Both the position numbers and the translations under genes were made by a program. From NCBI GenBank assembly GCA_949297275.1, contig CASFQR010000009.1, forward strand, positions 1-33,023: 33,023 nt of DNA, in the 5' to 3' direction. Each line of letters starts with the position of its first letter. Within the stretch, counting starts at the first letter, position 1. Shown here in pieces: positions 1 to 9,033 of this stretch. The notes under the pieces were generated by a model, which saw only the letters and a program-made list of their open reading frames with translations, did not search any database and was not told where the DNA came from. This stretch comes from an uncultured bacterium (GTDB lineage: Bacteria; Bacillota_I; Bacilli_A; RFN20; CAG-826).

Positions 1-2
1 TG

Positions 3-92
3 GCAAATATGAACTACAGGTACACAGCATATAGAAATTATAGCCTAGAAAGGAGAAGTTATTCAGTCATCAAACTAGGCTTAACTGAATAA
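3..92 (+). CDS. C-terminal end of an upstream gene (partial), probably another component of the sugar ABC transporter
   Basis: Reading from base 3, the frame stays open for 29 codons, contains many Tyr and Arg residues, and stops with TAA at 90-92. The MalG-type permease starts 10 bases later and has no ribosome binding site of its own, which fits translational coupling to this upstream gene. In transporters of this class a MalF-type permease usually precedes the MalG-type one, so that is the most likely identity. The visible tail is too short to show any domain, so the assignment rests on position only. Confidence 0.4.
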   Translation, partial: ANMNYRYTAYRNYSLERRSYSVIKLGLTE

Positions 93-102
93 TACGATAG
101 AT

Positions 103-993
103 ATGAACGATAATTATCTCGATTTAGCCCTTTATAAACGATATTCTCCTTCTTTTAAAAAAGCTAAACATATCGTCGTTTATATTGTTTTATTTGTTTT
201 ATGTCTAGTGATTAGTCTAGCGTTCGCTTTCCCTTTTATTTACATGGTTTTGATGTCTTTTATGAAAGATAGCAATTCTATTTTCTTATATCCTCCCGTT
301 CTTTATAGTGGGGAGTTAAGATTTCAAAATTATGTTGAAGCGTGGCAATATATTGATTTAGGTCAAAAGTTATTAAATACCATCATCATGGTCATTGCGA
401 CGATGGGAATTGGTATTGTCGCTTCCATTTTAATTGCTTATGGTTTTTCTAGATTCCGCAATCGCTGGTCGAATTTATTTTTCAATATTTTACTTTCAAC
501 GATGATGATACCTTGGGTCATCACGATGATTCCTGCCTATGTTGAGTATGAATTTTTCGGCTGGATTGGCACGCGCTTGCCCCTAATTATTCCTTGGATT
601 GGCGGTAGTGCTTTCAATGTCTTCATGTTGCGTTCTTTTATGGATGATATTCCTCTTGAACTAGATGAAGCCGCGAAGATGGATGGTAGTTCTTCTTTTA
701 GAATCCTTTGGCAAGTAATTTTACCGCAATTAAAGCCTTGTCTAGCTACCCTTTTTGTCTTTAGTTTTATCAATGCTTGGTCGGACTATGTCGGGCCTAG
801 TATCTATTTACAATCTTCGCCAGAATTATTTACTTTATCGTTAGGCATGCAACAATTTTTCTCATCAACCGGTCGCGTTGATTGGAATTTAGTAATGGCA
901 GCATCAGTGATTTTTTCTGTCCCGATGGTCATTGTAATATCTTTAGCCCAAAATGCTTTCGTTAGAGGTATTGTTCGTAGTGGCATCAAATAG
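103..993 (+). CDS. Carbohydrate ABC transporter permease, MalG/MsmG type
   Basis: A 296-residue inner-membrane permease subunit of a binding-protein-dependent sugar importer. Six hydrophobic segments are visible, the first at about residues 23-52. The EAA loop that contacts the ATPase is at about 188-210, with the core E189-A-A and G195 ([13 protein letters not shown]). Length and layout match the MalG/AraQ/MsmG family. The start is ATG 103, because the frame has a stop at 82-84. There is no usable Shine-Dalgarno; an AAAGGAG at 49-55 is too far away. The ATPase gene follows after 11 bases, so the two form an operon. The substrate cannot be read from the sequence. The neighbouring rhaD/araC remnants make a rhamnose-containing or plant-derived saccharide possible, but that is inference. 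Confidence 0.9.
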   Translation: MNDNYLDLALYKRYSPSFKKAKHIVVYIVLFVLCLVISLAFAFPFIYMVLMSFMKDSNSIFLYPPVLYSGELRFQNYVEAWQYIDLGQKLLNTIIMVIATMGIGIVASILIAYGFSRFRNRWSNLFFNILLSTMMIPWVITMIPAYVEYEFFGWIGTRLPLIIPWIGGSAFNVFMLRSFMDDIPLELDEAAKMDGSSSFRILWQVILPQLKPCLATLFVFSFINAWSDYVGPSIYLQSSPELFTLSLGMQQFFSSTGRVDWNLVMAASVIFSVPMVIVISLAQNAFVRGIVRSGIK

Positions 994-1004
994 GGGAGGT
1001 CAAA

Positions 1005-2618
1005 ATGAAATTTCAAGAATGGTGTAAGAAAATTTTTAAAATTAAATCAGAAGAAGAAAAGATTGTTTTAAAAGAACGCAATCGCGTTTATCTTAATATG
1101 AAAAACGCCCAAAAAGAAAATTTATCCGCTCAAAAAGATTTGCCTAGTGATGAAGCGTATATTTCTTTAAGACATATCAATAAGATTTATGAGAATCGCG
1201 TTCAGGCCGTTTATGACTTTAATTTAGATATTAAAAAGAATGAATTTATTGTTTTTGTTGGTCCAAGTGGCTGTGGCAAATCAACAACTTTAAGAATGAT
1301 TGCTGGCTTAGAAAGTATCACTTATGGTGATCTATTTATCGATAAAATATTAGCGAATAATCTTGAACCAAAAGAAAGAGATATTGCGATGGTTTTCCAA
1401 AGTTACGCTCTTTATCCCCATATGACGGTTTATGATAATTTAGCTTTTTCTTTAAAGATTAAGAAATTTAAAACTTTAATTAAAAATCGCGATGGTTCAC
1501 CTAAAATCGCTATCGATCAAAAGATTGTTAAATATTTAAAAAAGCGCATTAAACATCTCGATAAAGATAATCTTAGCGAAGAAGAAAAAATCAATGTCTT
1601 AAATTCCTTAAAAGAATCATTAGAGTATTATCAAAACACTCCGATTGAGATTTATCGTCTTCGCCATAAAAAACACGATGAAATCGATGAGCGAGTTAAA
1701 GCTGTCGCTAAAATTTTAGAACTTACCCCATATTTATCAAGAAAACCTAACGCCCTTAGCGGTGGTCAAAGACAACGGGTGGCACTAGGAAGAGCAATTG
1801 TTCGTAACGCGAAGCTTTTCTTAATGGATGAACCCTTATCTAATTTAGATGCGAAACTTCGCGTCCAAATGCGTTCTGAAATTGTTAAACTTCATCGCTC
1901 AATTGATGCGACAACTATCTATGTTACGCACGACCAAACCGAAGCGATGACGATGGCGGACCGCATTGTAGTGATGAAAGATGGTTATATTCAACAAATT
2001 GGTTCACCAAAAGAAATCTACACCAAACCAGCGAATTTATTTGTCGCGATCTTTATTGGTTCACCAGCGATGAATTTAATCGATGTTAAATATCAACAAA
2101 AACAGTTATTGTTAGGAAATGGTTATGCCTTGAAGCTAAATTACAATATTGAAAAAGTTGTAAAAGAATATTATCAAGGCGAAATTGCAGCGTTAAAGGT
2201 GCAGAACGGGGATATTTTAACCGAAATTAATAGTCTAAACCATGAAGATAAGCGTCAACAAATGCGCCTAAAATATCTCCAAAATTTAGAAGAACAAAAT
2301 TCTCTTTTATTAAATAAATATCAAGATGCCTTGTTGAGTAAAGATGATGTGATTACCTTAGGTATTCGCCCGGAAGATATTTATCATCAAGAATATATTG
2401 AAGCGAAAGCGGAAGTCTCTTTTCCAATTACTATTAAAGTTGATGTCGCCGAATTAGTGGGCAATGAATATTATATTCATTTCCAATATCAAGGTGTTGA
2501 AATGATTGCTAAAGTTCCCTCGACTATCGACTTTAAAGAGGGCAATGAATTAAAGATTGTCTTTAATCTAAATCGTCTCCATTTATTTGATAAAATTTCT
2601 TCTAAACGAATTATTTAA
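1005..2618 (+). CDS. Sugar ABC transporter ATPase, MsmK/UgpC type, with two large insertions
   Basis: This is the ATP-hydrolysing subunit that energises the neighbouring permease. All motifs are intact: Walker A GPSGCGKS at 86-93, Q-loop Gln132, signature LSGGQ at 251-255, Walker B LFLMDE at 271-276 and switch His309. At 537 residues it is about 165 longer than typical MsmK/MalK proteins (about 370). The extra length comes from an N-terminal tail of about 48 residues, a charged helical insertion at about 153-228 between the Q-loop region and the signature, and a coiled-coil-like insertion at about 380-445 in the C-terminal TOBE/regulatory domain. Similar insertions occur in mycoplasma homologues, known from the family rather than tested here. 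A strong SD, GGGGAGGT, precedes ATG 1005. The TAA overlaps the convergent araC remnant by 4 bases. Confidence 0.93.
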   Translation: MKFQEWCKKIFKIKSEEEKIVLKERNRVYLNMKNAQKENLSAQKDLPSDEAYISLRHINKIYENRVQAVYDFNLDIKKNEFIVFVGPSGCGKSTTLRMIAGLESITYGDLFIDKILANNLEPKERDIAMVFQSYALYPHMTVYDNLAFSLKIKKFKTLIKNRDGSPKIAIDQKIVKYLKKRIKHLDKDNLSEEEKINVLNSLKESLEYYQNTPIEIYRLRHKKHDEIDERVKAVAKILELTPYLSRKPNALSGGQRQRVALGRAIVRNAKLFLMDEPLSNLDAKLRVQMRSEIVKLHRSIDATTIYVTHDQTEAMTMADRIVVMKDGYIQQIGSPKEIYTKPANLFVAIFIGSPAMNLIDVKYQQKQLLLGNGYALKLNYNIEKVVKEYYQGEIAALKVQNGDILTEINSLNHEDKRQQMRLKYLQNLEEQNSLLLNKYQDALLSKDDVITLGIRPEDIYHQEYIEAKAEVSFPITIKVDVAELVGNEYYIHFQYQGVEMIAKVPSTIDFKEGNELKIVFNLNRLHLFDKISSKRII

Positions 2619-3073
2619 TTATTTAAACGATATTGATTCGGGGTTTGACCGGTAAATTTTTGAAAAGTGCGAGTGAAATGACTCTGATTAACAAAGCCGA
2701 GATAATCGCTTATTTTTGCGACGCTTTTATCACTAAATTTTAAGAGATATTGGGCCTCATTAATTTTACATTCTAAGATGTAATCAATAAGTTTTTTACC
2801 TGTTTCATTTTTAAATTTCGTTGATAGATATGATCGACCCATATATAGATTTTTAGCAATCTCACTAGTCTTAATCGGTTCTGAAAGATGGTGATAGATA
2901 TAATTACTTACATCATTCACTAATTTTGATTTTCTTTGGCCATTATTTATTTTATGGACGCGCGTTGTATAATCTAAAACCATGTGATGGAGCAAATTGG
3001 TAATTTTTTCTAAATCATTAAGCGATTCACATTTTTGAATATAAACATCACTCCGATAGACTATCTTATTCGT
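2615..3073 (-). pseudogene. AraC-family transcriptional regulator, 5'-truncated remnant
   Basis: The C-terminal AraC/XylS DNA-binding domain with its two helix-turn-helices is intact, ending in the family's typical GQTPNQYR motif. Family-like sequence continues upstream of the first possible start (TTG at 2995, ATG at 2985), back to an in-frame stop at 3074-3076. That upstream stretch includes the linker YIQKCESLNDLEKI. About 152 residues remain, against about 270-300 in full AraC regulators, so the N-terminal sensor domain is gone. No start with a ribosome binding site is seen. Just beyond the break, in divergent orientation, lies a rhaD remnant. This suggests the lost regulator controlled rhamnose use. 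A short expressed DNA-binding fragment from the internal starts cannot be excluded. Confidence 0.75.
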
Positions 3074-3093
3074 TTAGGCAAATATTTTGTAAT

Positions 3094-3525
3094 GTGAAAA
3101 GAAATCCATTGATAATTTAGGCATTATTCGCATCCCACTAATCTATTAGCCATGAATTATGTTCACTCTTTAGATGAAAAAGAATTAACGCTTACCTTAT
3201 GGCAAATGTCGACGGAATGTATTGTAGTTTTTCCTGATGGGGTAGGGGTATTACCTTGGATGTTATGCGGAACAAAAGAGATTGGGGAGGTGCCCGCCTT
3301 ATAGATGAAAGAATATCGCCTAGTTATCTGGGCAAATCATGGAGTGTATGCTTCTGGTAAAACCCTTGATGAAACATTTGTTTAATTGAAACAATGAAAA
3401 AAGCTACCTCGATTTATATGTTAATCGGTAATCGCCAAGTTATTAATACGATTAGTGACGCGAATTTAAAACTTTTAGCAGACTTTTTTAATGTCACTCC
3501 TAAAGCTGGTGTGTTAAAAGATTAA
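3094..3525 (+). pseudogene. rhaD: Rhamnulose-1-phosphate aldolase remnant
   Basis: Conceptual translation across frames gives the C-terminal half of RhaD, the zinc aldolase that splits L-rhamnulose-1-phosphate into dihydroxyacetone phosphate and lactaldehyde. From 3122 one frame reads [11 protein letters not shown], then [16 protein letters not shown], which is a RhaD hallmark. It is interrupted by TAG at 3302-3304, continues with EYRLVIWANHGVYASGKTLD, and breaks again near 3380 by loss of one base. It resumes at 3382 (LIETMKKATSIYML) to TAA 3523-3525. A further frame change lies near 3117-3122. The first ~130 residues of the usual ~270 are missing. The upstream edge meets the truncated divergent araC. 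Recognition is from the conserved motifs; the exact 5' edge is approximate. Confidence 0.85.
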
Positions 3526-3540
3526 GAGTTTTAACATTAA

Positions 3541-3639
3541 CTTTACACGTTTTTACAACTTTTCTTTTACTTTTATTCCACATTTTTACAACTTATTTTT
3601 CTTCACTTTTACACATTTTTACAACTTAGCGAACTTAAA
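3541..3639 (+). repeat. Three tandem imperfect 33-bp units
   Basis: The core TTTTACAACT occurs at 3551, 3584 and 3617, exactly 33 bases apart, each preceded by an ACAC/CCAC-TTTTT stretch. The units are T-rich and non-coding, just downstream of the rhaD remnant. An 8-bp hairpin with arms TGTTAAAA/TTTTAACA lies just before them at 3512-3536, over the old rhaD stop codon. Function unknown. Confidence 0.6.
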
Positions 3640-3695
3640 ATTAAATTAGATAAACCTAATCAAAACGCTTGATTTTATTAATTAATTATCGCTTT

Positions 3696-3711
3696 AGATT
3701 ATTAATAATCT
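3696..3711. repeat. Perfect 16-bp AT palindrome at the 3' end of the membrane-protein gene
   Basis: AGATTATTAATAATCT is self-complementary and overlaps the stop codon of the minus-strand gene. It contains little GC and has no clear U-tract, so it is not a convincing terminator. It may be fortuitous in this AT-rich context. Confidence 0.3.
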
Positions 3712-4768
3712 ATTGTTTCTTTTTGAATAATTTATCTTTAATAATTTTAATTAATAAATTGATATATTTGCTTATAAAAGGAACAAGTAATAGAACACTA
3801 AAGAGGGCAATTGGGATAATAAACATCATCTTAGTGTAATTATCCGCTGTTATTAAAATATTAAAATGTCGCATTAAGAAACTTAATCCGATGCCTACGC
3901 CCACTCCTAAGATATTAAGGATTTCTACGCATAATAAAACTATCTTAAATCTCTTTTTATTATCAGGTAATTGATCAATCGTAAAATCAAAAGAGATAAT
4001 AATTAAAATAATTGCAATTAAAAAGAAGATAGCGGAGACAACGATTAATAAAACTTTATTTAATAATGAATCATCATTAAAAGATGGGATTATCGCGCTT
4101 GAAAAAGCAATTAAAAATGTATTTGCAATTAAACTAATTAAAAATATTAACCAATTATTAACAAAGAATTGCTTGAAGCGATAACTAGTGGGTTTATCTT
4201 GATTATTACTAAATAGATAAAAATAATTCGTTTTCTTTTTCGGTTTGTCTTCCTTTTTAATTAAATTCAATTCTCCTTCTTCTTCTAGGGCTAAAAGGGG
4301 ATAATTTAAATCTTTTAAATTCGTAATATATAATCTATTTTCAATAAAATAATCTTCATTGATCATCTCATTTAGATTAATTAAAAGAGCGATAGGGTGA
4401 TATTTATTTAAGACTTTAAATATTTCTTCTCTTTTATTATTTCTCTCTTCTAATGTCTCAACTTTTAAATCTCTTAAATTAGATAATTCCTGATTTATTA
4501 AACCCTTATTTATTTCATCATTAAGAACAAAAATTGCCATTAATGATATCACCCTCGCGTTTATCTTTAAGAAATATAAATATTGATTATTTCCTTGTTT
4601 ATATAATTGTTCATCGATTAAGATATCAAAGGAAAGTTTTTTAATATCGCCTTGATATAAATATTTAAAAATCTCAAGATTATCTTTATTAATAAAACTA
4701 ACACCATTTTCAAAAATGTAATCTTTTAGAATATCTTTTTTAACTTGATAATTTTTAATAGTAAGCAT
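3710..4768 (-). CDS. Unknown protein with a soluble N-terminal domain and four C-terminal membrane helices
   Basis: This 352-residue protein is not recognised. Residues 1-195 look soluble, with alternating beta and charged helical stretches and a Lys-rich linker at about 170-182. Four hydrophobic segments follow at about 205-228, 238-260, 278-303 and 317-338, and the tail is strongly basic (KDKLFKKKQ). No catalytic motif was found. The start is ATG 4768. A TATAAT on the minus strand at 4787-4782 ends 13 bases upstream of the ATG and there is no Shine-Dalgarno, so the mRNA leader would be very short. It stands alone between the rhamnose-gene scar and the polysaccharide locus. Confidence 0.7.
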   Translation of the reverse strand: MLTIKNYQVKKDILKDYIFENGVSFINKDNLEIFKYLYQGDIKKLSFDILIDEQLYKQGNNQYLYFLKINARVISLMAIFVLNDEINKGLINQELSNLRDLKVETLEERNNKREEIFKVLNKYHPIALLINLNEMINEDYFIENRLYITNLKDLNYPLLALEEEGELNLIKKEDKPKKKTNYFYLFSNNQDKPTSYRFKQFFVNNWLIFLISLIANTFLIAFSSAIIPSFNDDSLLNKVLLIVVSAIFFLIAIILIIISFDFTIDQLPDNKKRFKIVLLCVEILNILGVGVGIGLSFLMRHFNILITADNYTKMMFIIPIALFSVLLLVPFISKYINLLIKIIKDKLFKKKQ

Positions 4769-4781
4769 TGCTAACGGGTTA

Positions 4782-4787
4782 ATTATA
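4782..4787 (-). promoter_or_regulatory. Candidate -10 box for the unknown membrane-protein gene
   Basis: TATAAT on the minus strand, 13 bases before ATG 4768. No good -35 hexamer is seen at the normal spacing. The expected transcription start leaves a leader of only about 6 nt. Confidence 0.45.
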
Positions 4788-5118
4788 ACAAAAGAAGATT
4801 AGTTTGTTTGATAAATTGTGGTTATATTAGAAAAATTCTAAATCAATAGTAGGGGAATAAGATAGATAAAGTAAAAGCAAATGTTTTACCATTGTTTACC
4901 ATAAAAAATTTTTGAAGTATAAAAATTTAAAAAATGTATTAAGGCTCTCTAAAAAAGCATTATCTTAAAATCTTAGATATTTTTTCTCAATTTGAAAAAA
5001 TGACTAAATATCACCAAATAGCATTATGATTAAGCATAATTAAAATTAAACTAAATGGGAAACTTTTATGGATAACTATTACCTATAAGTAACTATCGAT
5101 ATCGCCCTATTTTTAACA

Positions 5119-5146
5119 TTGACAAAATTTATTGTCTTGCTATATT
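5119..5146 (+). promoter_or_regulatory. Sigma-70/SigA-type promoter of the first glycosyltransferase
   Basis: A consensus TTGACA (5119-5124), a 16-base spacer and TATATT (5141-5146). Transcription should start near 5153, about 9 nt before ATG 5162. A longer reading frame beginning at TTG 5132 would lie inside the promoter, so the ATG is preferred. Confidence 0.75.
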
Positions 5147-5161
5147 AACAACGGGTATTTT

Positions 5162-6091
5162 ATGTCTGATTACAATGTCTTATTAATCTTCTTTAATAAC
5201 TTAGAACGACTCCGTCAAACATTTATAGCAATCAAAAACGCTAAGCCAAAAAAACTTTTCCTTTATCAAGATGGACCTAGAGACGCTAATGATGTTGCTA
5301 CTATAATGGCTTGCCGCGAATTTATCGAAGAAAATTTAGATTGGGAATGTCAAGTTTATAAAAAATATCAAGAAAAGAATCTAGGTTGTGATCCATCGGA
5401 ATATATTGCCCAAACTTGGGCGTTTTCTATTGTCGATAAATGTATTGTTTTAGAAGATGATGATGTTCCTGCTCCGGCTTTTTTTGAATTTTGTTGGGAA
5501 TTATTACTTAAATATGAAAACGATGAAAGAATTGCCATGATTTGTGGCATGAATCATTTTGAAACCTATAAAGAAGAATATCCCTATGACTACTTTTTTA
5601 CGACGAGTGGTAGTATTTGGGGTTGGGCGTCCTGGCGAAGAGTCATCAATTCTTTCGATTCAAAATATTCTTGGTTAGATGATAAGAATCAACTTGAAGT
5701 TATTAGACAAAATTTTTCGTCAAAAAAGAAATTTGATAATTTTATTAAAATAGCTACGAAACGCCGAAATTCAGGAATTGAATATTATGAAACCATTTTA
5801 GGTGTCGCGTGTATGCTAAATAAACAATTAAATATTGTTCCGACGAAAAATCTTATTTCTAATATCGGTGCTTATGGTGGAACACATACAGGCAAAAACC
5901 ATTTTGTTGGATTAAAAAAATCCAAGAGCCTCTTTAACATGCCAACCTATAATTATGATTTTCCTTTAAAACATCCTAATTTCATTTATGAAGATGTTAC
6001 TTATAAAGTGAAAGTTGAAAAGAAAATCACTTATAATTTCTTCGAAAAAGTTTTGCTTAAATTGAAGAACCTTTTCATTAAAAATAAATAA
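5162..6091 (+). CDS. GT-A-type glycosyltransferase, sugar transferase of a surface polysaccharide
   Basis: A 309-residue protein with a nucleotide-diphospho-sugar transferase (GT-A) pattern. There is an N-terminal beta strand (VLLIFFNN), a YQDGPR segment at 35-40, an acidic metal/donor site LEDDD at 97-101 and an aromatic acceptor region SGSIWGWASWRR at about 149-160. This arrangement is common in capsule-locus transferases related to the HlpA-like group. The C-terminus is basic and probably membrane-associated. The donor and acceptor sugars are unknown. The start is ATG 5162, just after a near-consensus promoter and without an SD. It is the first gene of a run of transferases in the polysaccharide locus. 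Confidence 0.8.
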   Translation: MSDYNVLLIFFNNLERLRQTFIAIKNAKPKKLFLYQDGPRDANDVATIMACREFIEENLDWECQVYKKYQEKNLGCDPSEYIAQTWAFSIVDKCIVLEDDDVPAPAFFEFCWELLLKYENDERIAMICGMNHFETYKEEYPYDYFFTTSGSIWGWASWRRVINSFDSKYSWLDDKNQLEVIRQNFSSKKKFDNFIKIATKRRNSGIEYYETILGVACMLNKQLNIVPTKNLISNIGAYGGTHTGKNHFVGLKKSKSLFNMPTYNYDFPLKHPNFIYEDVTYKVKVEKKITYNFFEKVLLKLKNLFIKNK

Positions 6092-6138
6092 TGTTTTATT
6101 GCCGATAAAATTAAGATAGATAATGTTTACAAATAATT

Positions 6139-6144
6139 TATAAT
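6139..6144 (+). promoter_or_regulatory. Candidate -10 box for the second glycosyltransferase gene
   Basis: TATAAT, 24 bases before ATG 6169, with no convincing -35 at 16-18 bases. The leader would be about 17 nt, with only a weak GGA as possible ribosome binding site. Confidence 0.35.
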
Positions 6145-6168
6145 TTTGTTGTGTCACTCGGATTAAAA

Positions 6169-6960
6169 ATGAATAAATTAGCCATTATTATTACTACTTG
6201 TGATAAATTTTGTGATCTTTGGAAAAATAATTCTTTATTGATTGGTAAATTTTGGCCCAATCATCCACCAGTTTATCTTGTTAGTGATAAAGATAATCCT
6301 TTAGGTAAACAAACTTTTGAGAATTTTATGTTCTTTGATGGCGACTATTCTTTTAGATTAAAGCAAGCTTTAAATCACATCGATGCGGAATATGTTTTTT
6401 TAACTTTAGACGATTATCTATTGTCTAACTATGTTGATAAGAAAAGAATAGATTTTCTCTTTTCTTTTATGCAAAAGAATGAATTATCCTATTTACGCTT
6501 TTTTAAGCGAACCTTAACTAAAGGATGGATTGATAAAGAAAATCAAATTCATTTATTGCCATTAACTAAATGCGTTTATGAAGTCAATCTTTATCCATCT
6601 ATTTGGAAAAAAGAAGATCTCTTAAAAATGATAGTTAATGATGAAAGTCCTTGGAAATTTGAAGTGAGATTAACTAGAAGAGCGCGCGAGCATAAGCTTT
6701 TTTGTGGTTGGGTAGAAAATAAAAAAGTTTTCCCCTTTGTTGACACGATTAGAAAAGGTAAATATTTAAGAAAAGCCTACCGCTTCTTAAATAAAAACAA
6801 TCTTTATATTAGTAGTAGACCCAAGATGACAATTTTTGAGACGCTTCGTCTTGATATTAGAACATTTATTTCTAGACACGCTCCTAAAAAAATTAAAAAT
6901 TGGCTGAAAAAGATGTCAAAAGGTCAGTATTATTCCGATTATTATAACAGTGATGATTAA
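6169..6960 (+). CDS. Putative glycosyltransferase with an LDDY motif
   Basis: A 263-residue protein beginning with a typical GT-A strand-turn (LAIIITTCDKF). A probable donor-metal motif LDDYLL sits at 80-85 after a hydrophobic strand (EYVFLT). The C-terminal third is basic and helical, suggesting peripheral membrane attachment. Proteins with this pattern occur in Firmicutes polysaccharide clusters, usually annotated only as glycosyltransferase or hypothetical; sugar specificity is not predictable. ATG 6169 is preferred over GTG 6151 because the extra six residues lie in the leader after the -10 box. The next gene begins 6 bases after the stop. Confidence 0.65.
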   Translation: MNKLAIIITTCDKFCDLWKNNSLLIGKFWPNHPPVYLVSDKDNPLGKQTFENFMFFDGDYSFRLKQALNHIDAEYVFLTLDDYLLSNYVDKKRIDFLFSFMQKNELSYLRFFKRTLTKGWIDKENQIHLLPLTKCVYEVNLYPSIWKKEDLLKMIVNDESPWKFEVRLTRRAREHKLFCGWVENKKVFPFVDTIRKGKYLRKAYRFLNKNNLYISSRPKMTIFETLRLDIRTFISRHAPKKIKNWLKKMSKGQYYSDYYNSDD

Positions 6961-6966
6961 ATTAAA

Positions 6967-8214
6967 ATGGACAAAGAAGCGAAAATATTAATTGTTGGAA
7001 CTCAACCATATAATAAAACAGTTCAATCACGAGCGTTTGATTCCTATTTTCACCAATTTAAAAGGACTAATCTCGCTCAGATTTTTTCTGATGCCCGCAT
7101 TCCATGTAAAGGTCACTGTGGAGAATTATTTCAAATTACAGATTACCGTTTATTAAAACGCCGGTTTAATCCAAAGATTAAGACTGGAAGATTATTTAGA
7201 TATGATGAATTATTAGAAGAGTGGACCGATTTAAGTGTTAAAACTTATAAGCCTAAAAAGCGCGGGCCAATATATCGCTTTATGCGTAAATGGATTTGGA
7301 AGAAAAAATATTGGGACACTTTAGAATTAGAAGAATTTGTCGCTGAGTTTTCTCCTAATTATATTTTTATCGCTTTTTCCAAAGATTTTTTTATTTTCGA
7401 TATTGCTATCCACTTTGCTGAAAAGTATCACACCAAATTAATTTTATCGATTGCTGATGATTATGTTTTTTATGATGCTTATCGAGGGCATTTATTCAAT
7501 CGCCTATATCGAAAAAAGTATCTTAAAATAATAGATAAAGTTATGAATATGAATGCTTTTTGCATTTTCGAATCTGAAAAAATTAAAAAATTGTATTTAA
7601 ATCATTACCCTAGTGTTGCTGGTGAAGTTGTTTATATTGCATCAAATATTTCGCCAAAATTATGCGAAGGCTTTAATTTAACAAAAGACTGGTATTATTT
7701 TGGAAATCTAGAATATGGTCGCTATGAATCTATTTTAGAGATTGCAAAAACATTGCAAGGTTTTAATTCCACTATCAAAATTCATGTCTATTCTCGCGAC
7801 ATTGAAAAAATTAAAAATAATTGCCAAAACATTATTCTTCATTCTCCAGTTAATTATAACAAGATGATTGAGATTTCATTAAACGACGCAGGAGCGTTAT
7901 TGCTCGTTGAAGGTTTTGCAAAAAAAGATGTTAAGATGGTTGAATATTCTTTATCAACAAAAGTTGGTGATTCTTTATCCCTTGGTAAGCCAGTGATTGC
8001 TTACGGGCATCAAAATAGTGGGGCGATGGAGTTTTTATTAGAGAAGAAATGTTGTTTCCTAGCAACAAATAAGAATGATTTGTCTCATTTAATAAATGAT
8101 ATTATCGGTGGCTTAGAAGATAAAAATATTTACCTCAACCAATTCGACACTGCTAAAAAGTGTTTTGCACTTATAGAACAATCACAAAAATTTTTTCATC
8201 TTTTTAACAAATAG
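6967..8214 (+). CDS. Putative GT-B-fold glycosyltransferase of the polysaccharide locus
   Basis: A 415-residue cytoplasmic protein. The N-terminal part has a strand ILIVGTQPYN and the block RAFDSYFHQFKRTNLAQIFS (about 22-41), followed by a G-H-C and QITDYRLL region. This pattern belongs to a family of unnamed capsule-locus transferases. The C-terminal half has GT-B features: a strand-loop WYYFGNLEYGRYESI, and near residue 325-350 the donor-binding-like EYSLSTKVGDSLSLGKPVIA. It starts 6 bases after the preceding gene without an SD, so translation is probably coupled. Its end abuts the convergent transferase gene. Family-level identity is moderate; the substrate is unknown. Confidence 0.65.
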   Translation: MDKEAKILIVGTQPYNKTVQSRAFDSYFHQFKRTNLAQIFSDARIPCKGHCGELFQITDYRLLKRRFNPKIKTGRLFRYDELLEEWTDLSVKTYKPKKRGPIYRFMRKWIWKKKYWDTLELEEFVAEFSPNYIFIAFSKDFFIFDIAIHFAEKYHTKLILSIADDYVFYDAYRGHLFNRLYRKKYLKIIDKVMNMNAFCIFESEKIKKLYLNHYPSVAGEVVYIASNISPKLCEGFNLTKDWYYFGNLEYGRYESILEIAKTLQGFNSTIKIHVYSRDIEKIKNNCQNIILHSPVNYNKMIEISLNDAGALLLVEGFAKKDVKMVEYSLSTKVGDSLSLGKPVIAYGHQNSGAMEFLLEKKCCFLATNKNDLSHLINDIIGGLEDKNIYLNQFDTAKKCFALIEQSQKFFHLFNK

Positions 8215-9024
8215 TTATTTCCAATATAATTTTGTAATTGATTTAACAATTTTAGACGGGAGTTTTTGCCTTAAAAAATAGACCAGTTTATTCCAAAAAT
8301 ATCTAGGTTTACTAATATAGTGAGTATCAAACATATATTTATTTAGCCATAATGCACTTTGATAAACTTCCATTTTCTTCCTTTTTAAAAATGTCCCGTC
8401 GTCAGTACGCATTGCTACTAGATAATCTTTTGTATTATTAAAGGTAGAACCATTTTGAATCATTCTAACCCAAAGATAATAATCCTCTTTAAACAAAAGA
8501 TTTTTATATCCACCCGCGGCAAGAACTTTACTTTTTTTAAATATCGTTGAAGGATGATTGAAAGGTGAACGCGTCTTGGAACATTTTATAATATCTTTTT
8601 TTAATATTGGGACATTGCGTTTACCTATAATTTCATCTGGAGAATTTTTAAATAATTCAATGCAGGTCGATGATATATCAACATTATCCAAAATAAATTT
8701 ATTTACTTGTATTTCAGCCCGCTGAGGTTTTGAATAATCATCCGAATCCATCCGCATGACAATTTCATTTTTACAATAATTTAAGCCAAAATTAAGGGCA
8801 TATCCTAATCCCTTATTTGTTTTATATCCGACTACATTGATAATTTTTGGATATTTCTTTTTATAAAATTGCAAGATTTCATATAAATCTTTTGTTAGAT
8901 TTCCGTCATGAACAATAACGAAGTCATTTGTTAAAAAGGTTTGATTTAGAATACTTTCAATTGCTATTTTTAAGAAAACAGGATTTTCCTTATGATAAAC
9001 CGACATCAAAACCGAGTAATCCAT
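8215..9024 (-). CDS. Family 2 glycosyltransferase
   Basis: A 269-residue GT2 (GT-A fold) protein: SVLMSVYHKENP at the N-terminus, a KTNKGLGYALNFGL helix, then the DxD metal site RMDSDD at 91-96. A NHPS motif lies near 156 and a KEDYYLW motif near 180. It resembles AmsE/SpsJ-like transferases of exopolysaccharide loci, which add one sugar to a lipid-linked intermediate at the membrane. It is the only intact gene of the locus on the minus strand and is convergent with the preceding one, with no intergenic space. ATG 9024 follows a TATAAT by only 9 bases and has no SD, so the transcript is probably leaderless or nearly so. Confidence 0.88.
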   Translation of the reverse strand: MDYSVLMSVYHKENPVFLKIAIESILNQTFLTNDFVIVHDGNLTKDLYEILQFYKKKYPKIINVVGYKTNKGLGYALNFGLNYCKNEIVMRMDSDDYSKPQRAEIQVNKFILDNVDISSTCIELFKNSPDEIIGKRNVPILKKDIIKCSKTRSPFNHPSTIFKKSKVLAAGGYKNLLFKEDYYLWVRMIQNGSTFNNTKDYLVAMRTDDGTFLKRKKMEVYQSALWLNKYMFDTHYISKPRYFWNKLVYFLRQKLPSKIVKSITKLYWK

Positions 9025-9033
9025 AACTATTTA

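Larger units (their letters stand above)
4769..5161. other. Intergenic region between divergent genes
   Basis: Nearly 400 AT-rich bases without a supportable gene. It holds the minus-strand -10 box at 4782-4787, two closely spaced TTTACCAT copies at about 4884-4903, an interrupted palindrome ATTATG-attaag-CATAAT at 5023-5040, and the promoter at 5119-5146 for the first glycosyltransferase. The palindrome could be an operator, but no regulator is assigned to it. Confidence 0.5.

Noticed and set aside
3541-3639. Three regularly spaced repeats that might be a mini CRISPR array
   Set aside because: The similar core is only ~18 bases, the intervals are ~15 bases of T-rich low complexity, and no cas gene is present.
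5132-5161. TTG start giving the first glycosyltransferase ten extra residues
   Set aside because: This stretch contains the -10 box and most of the spacer of a consensus promoter; ATG 5162 gives the normal family N-terminus.
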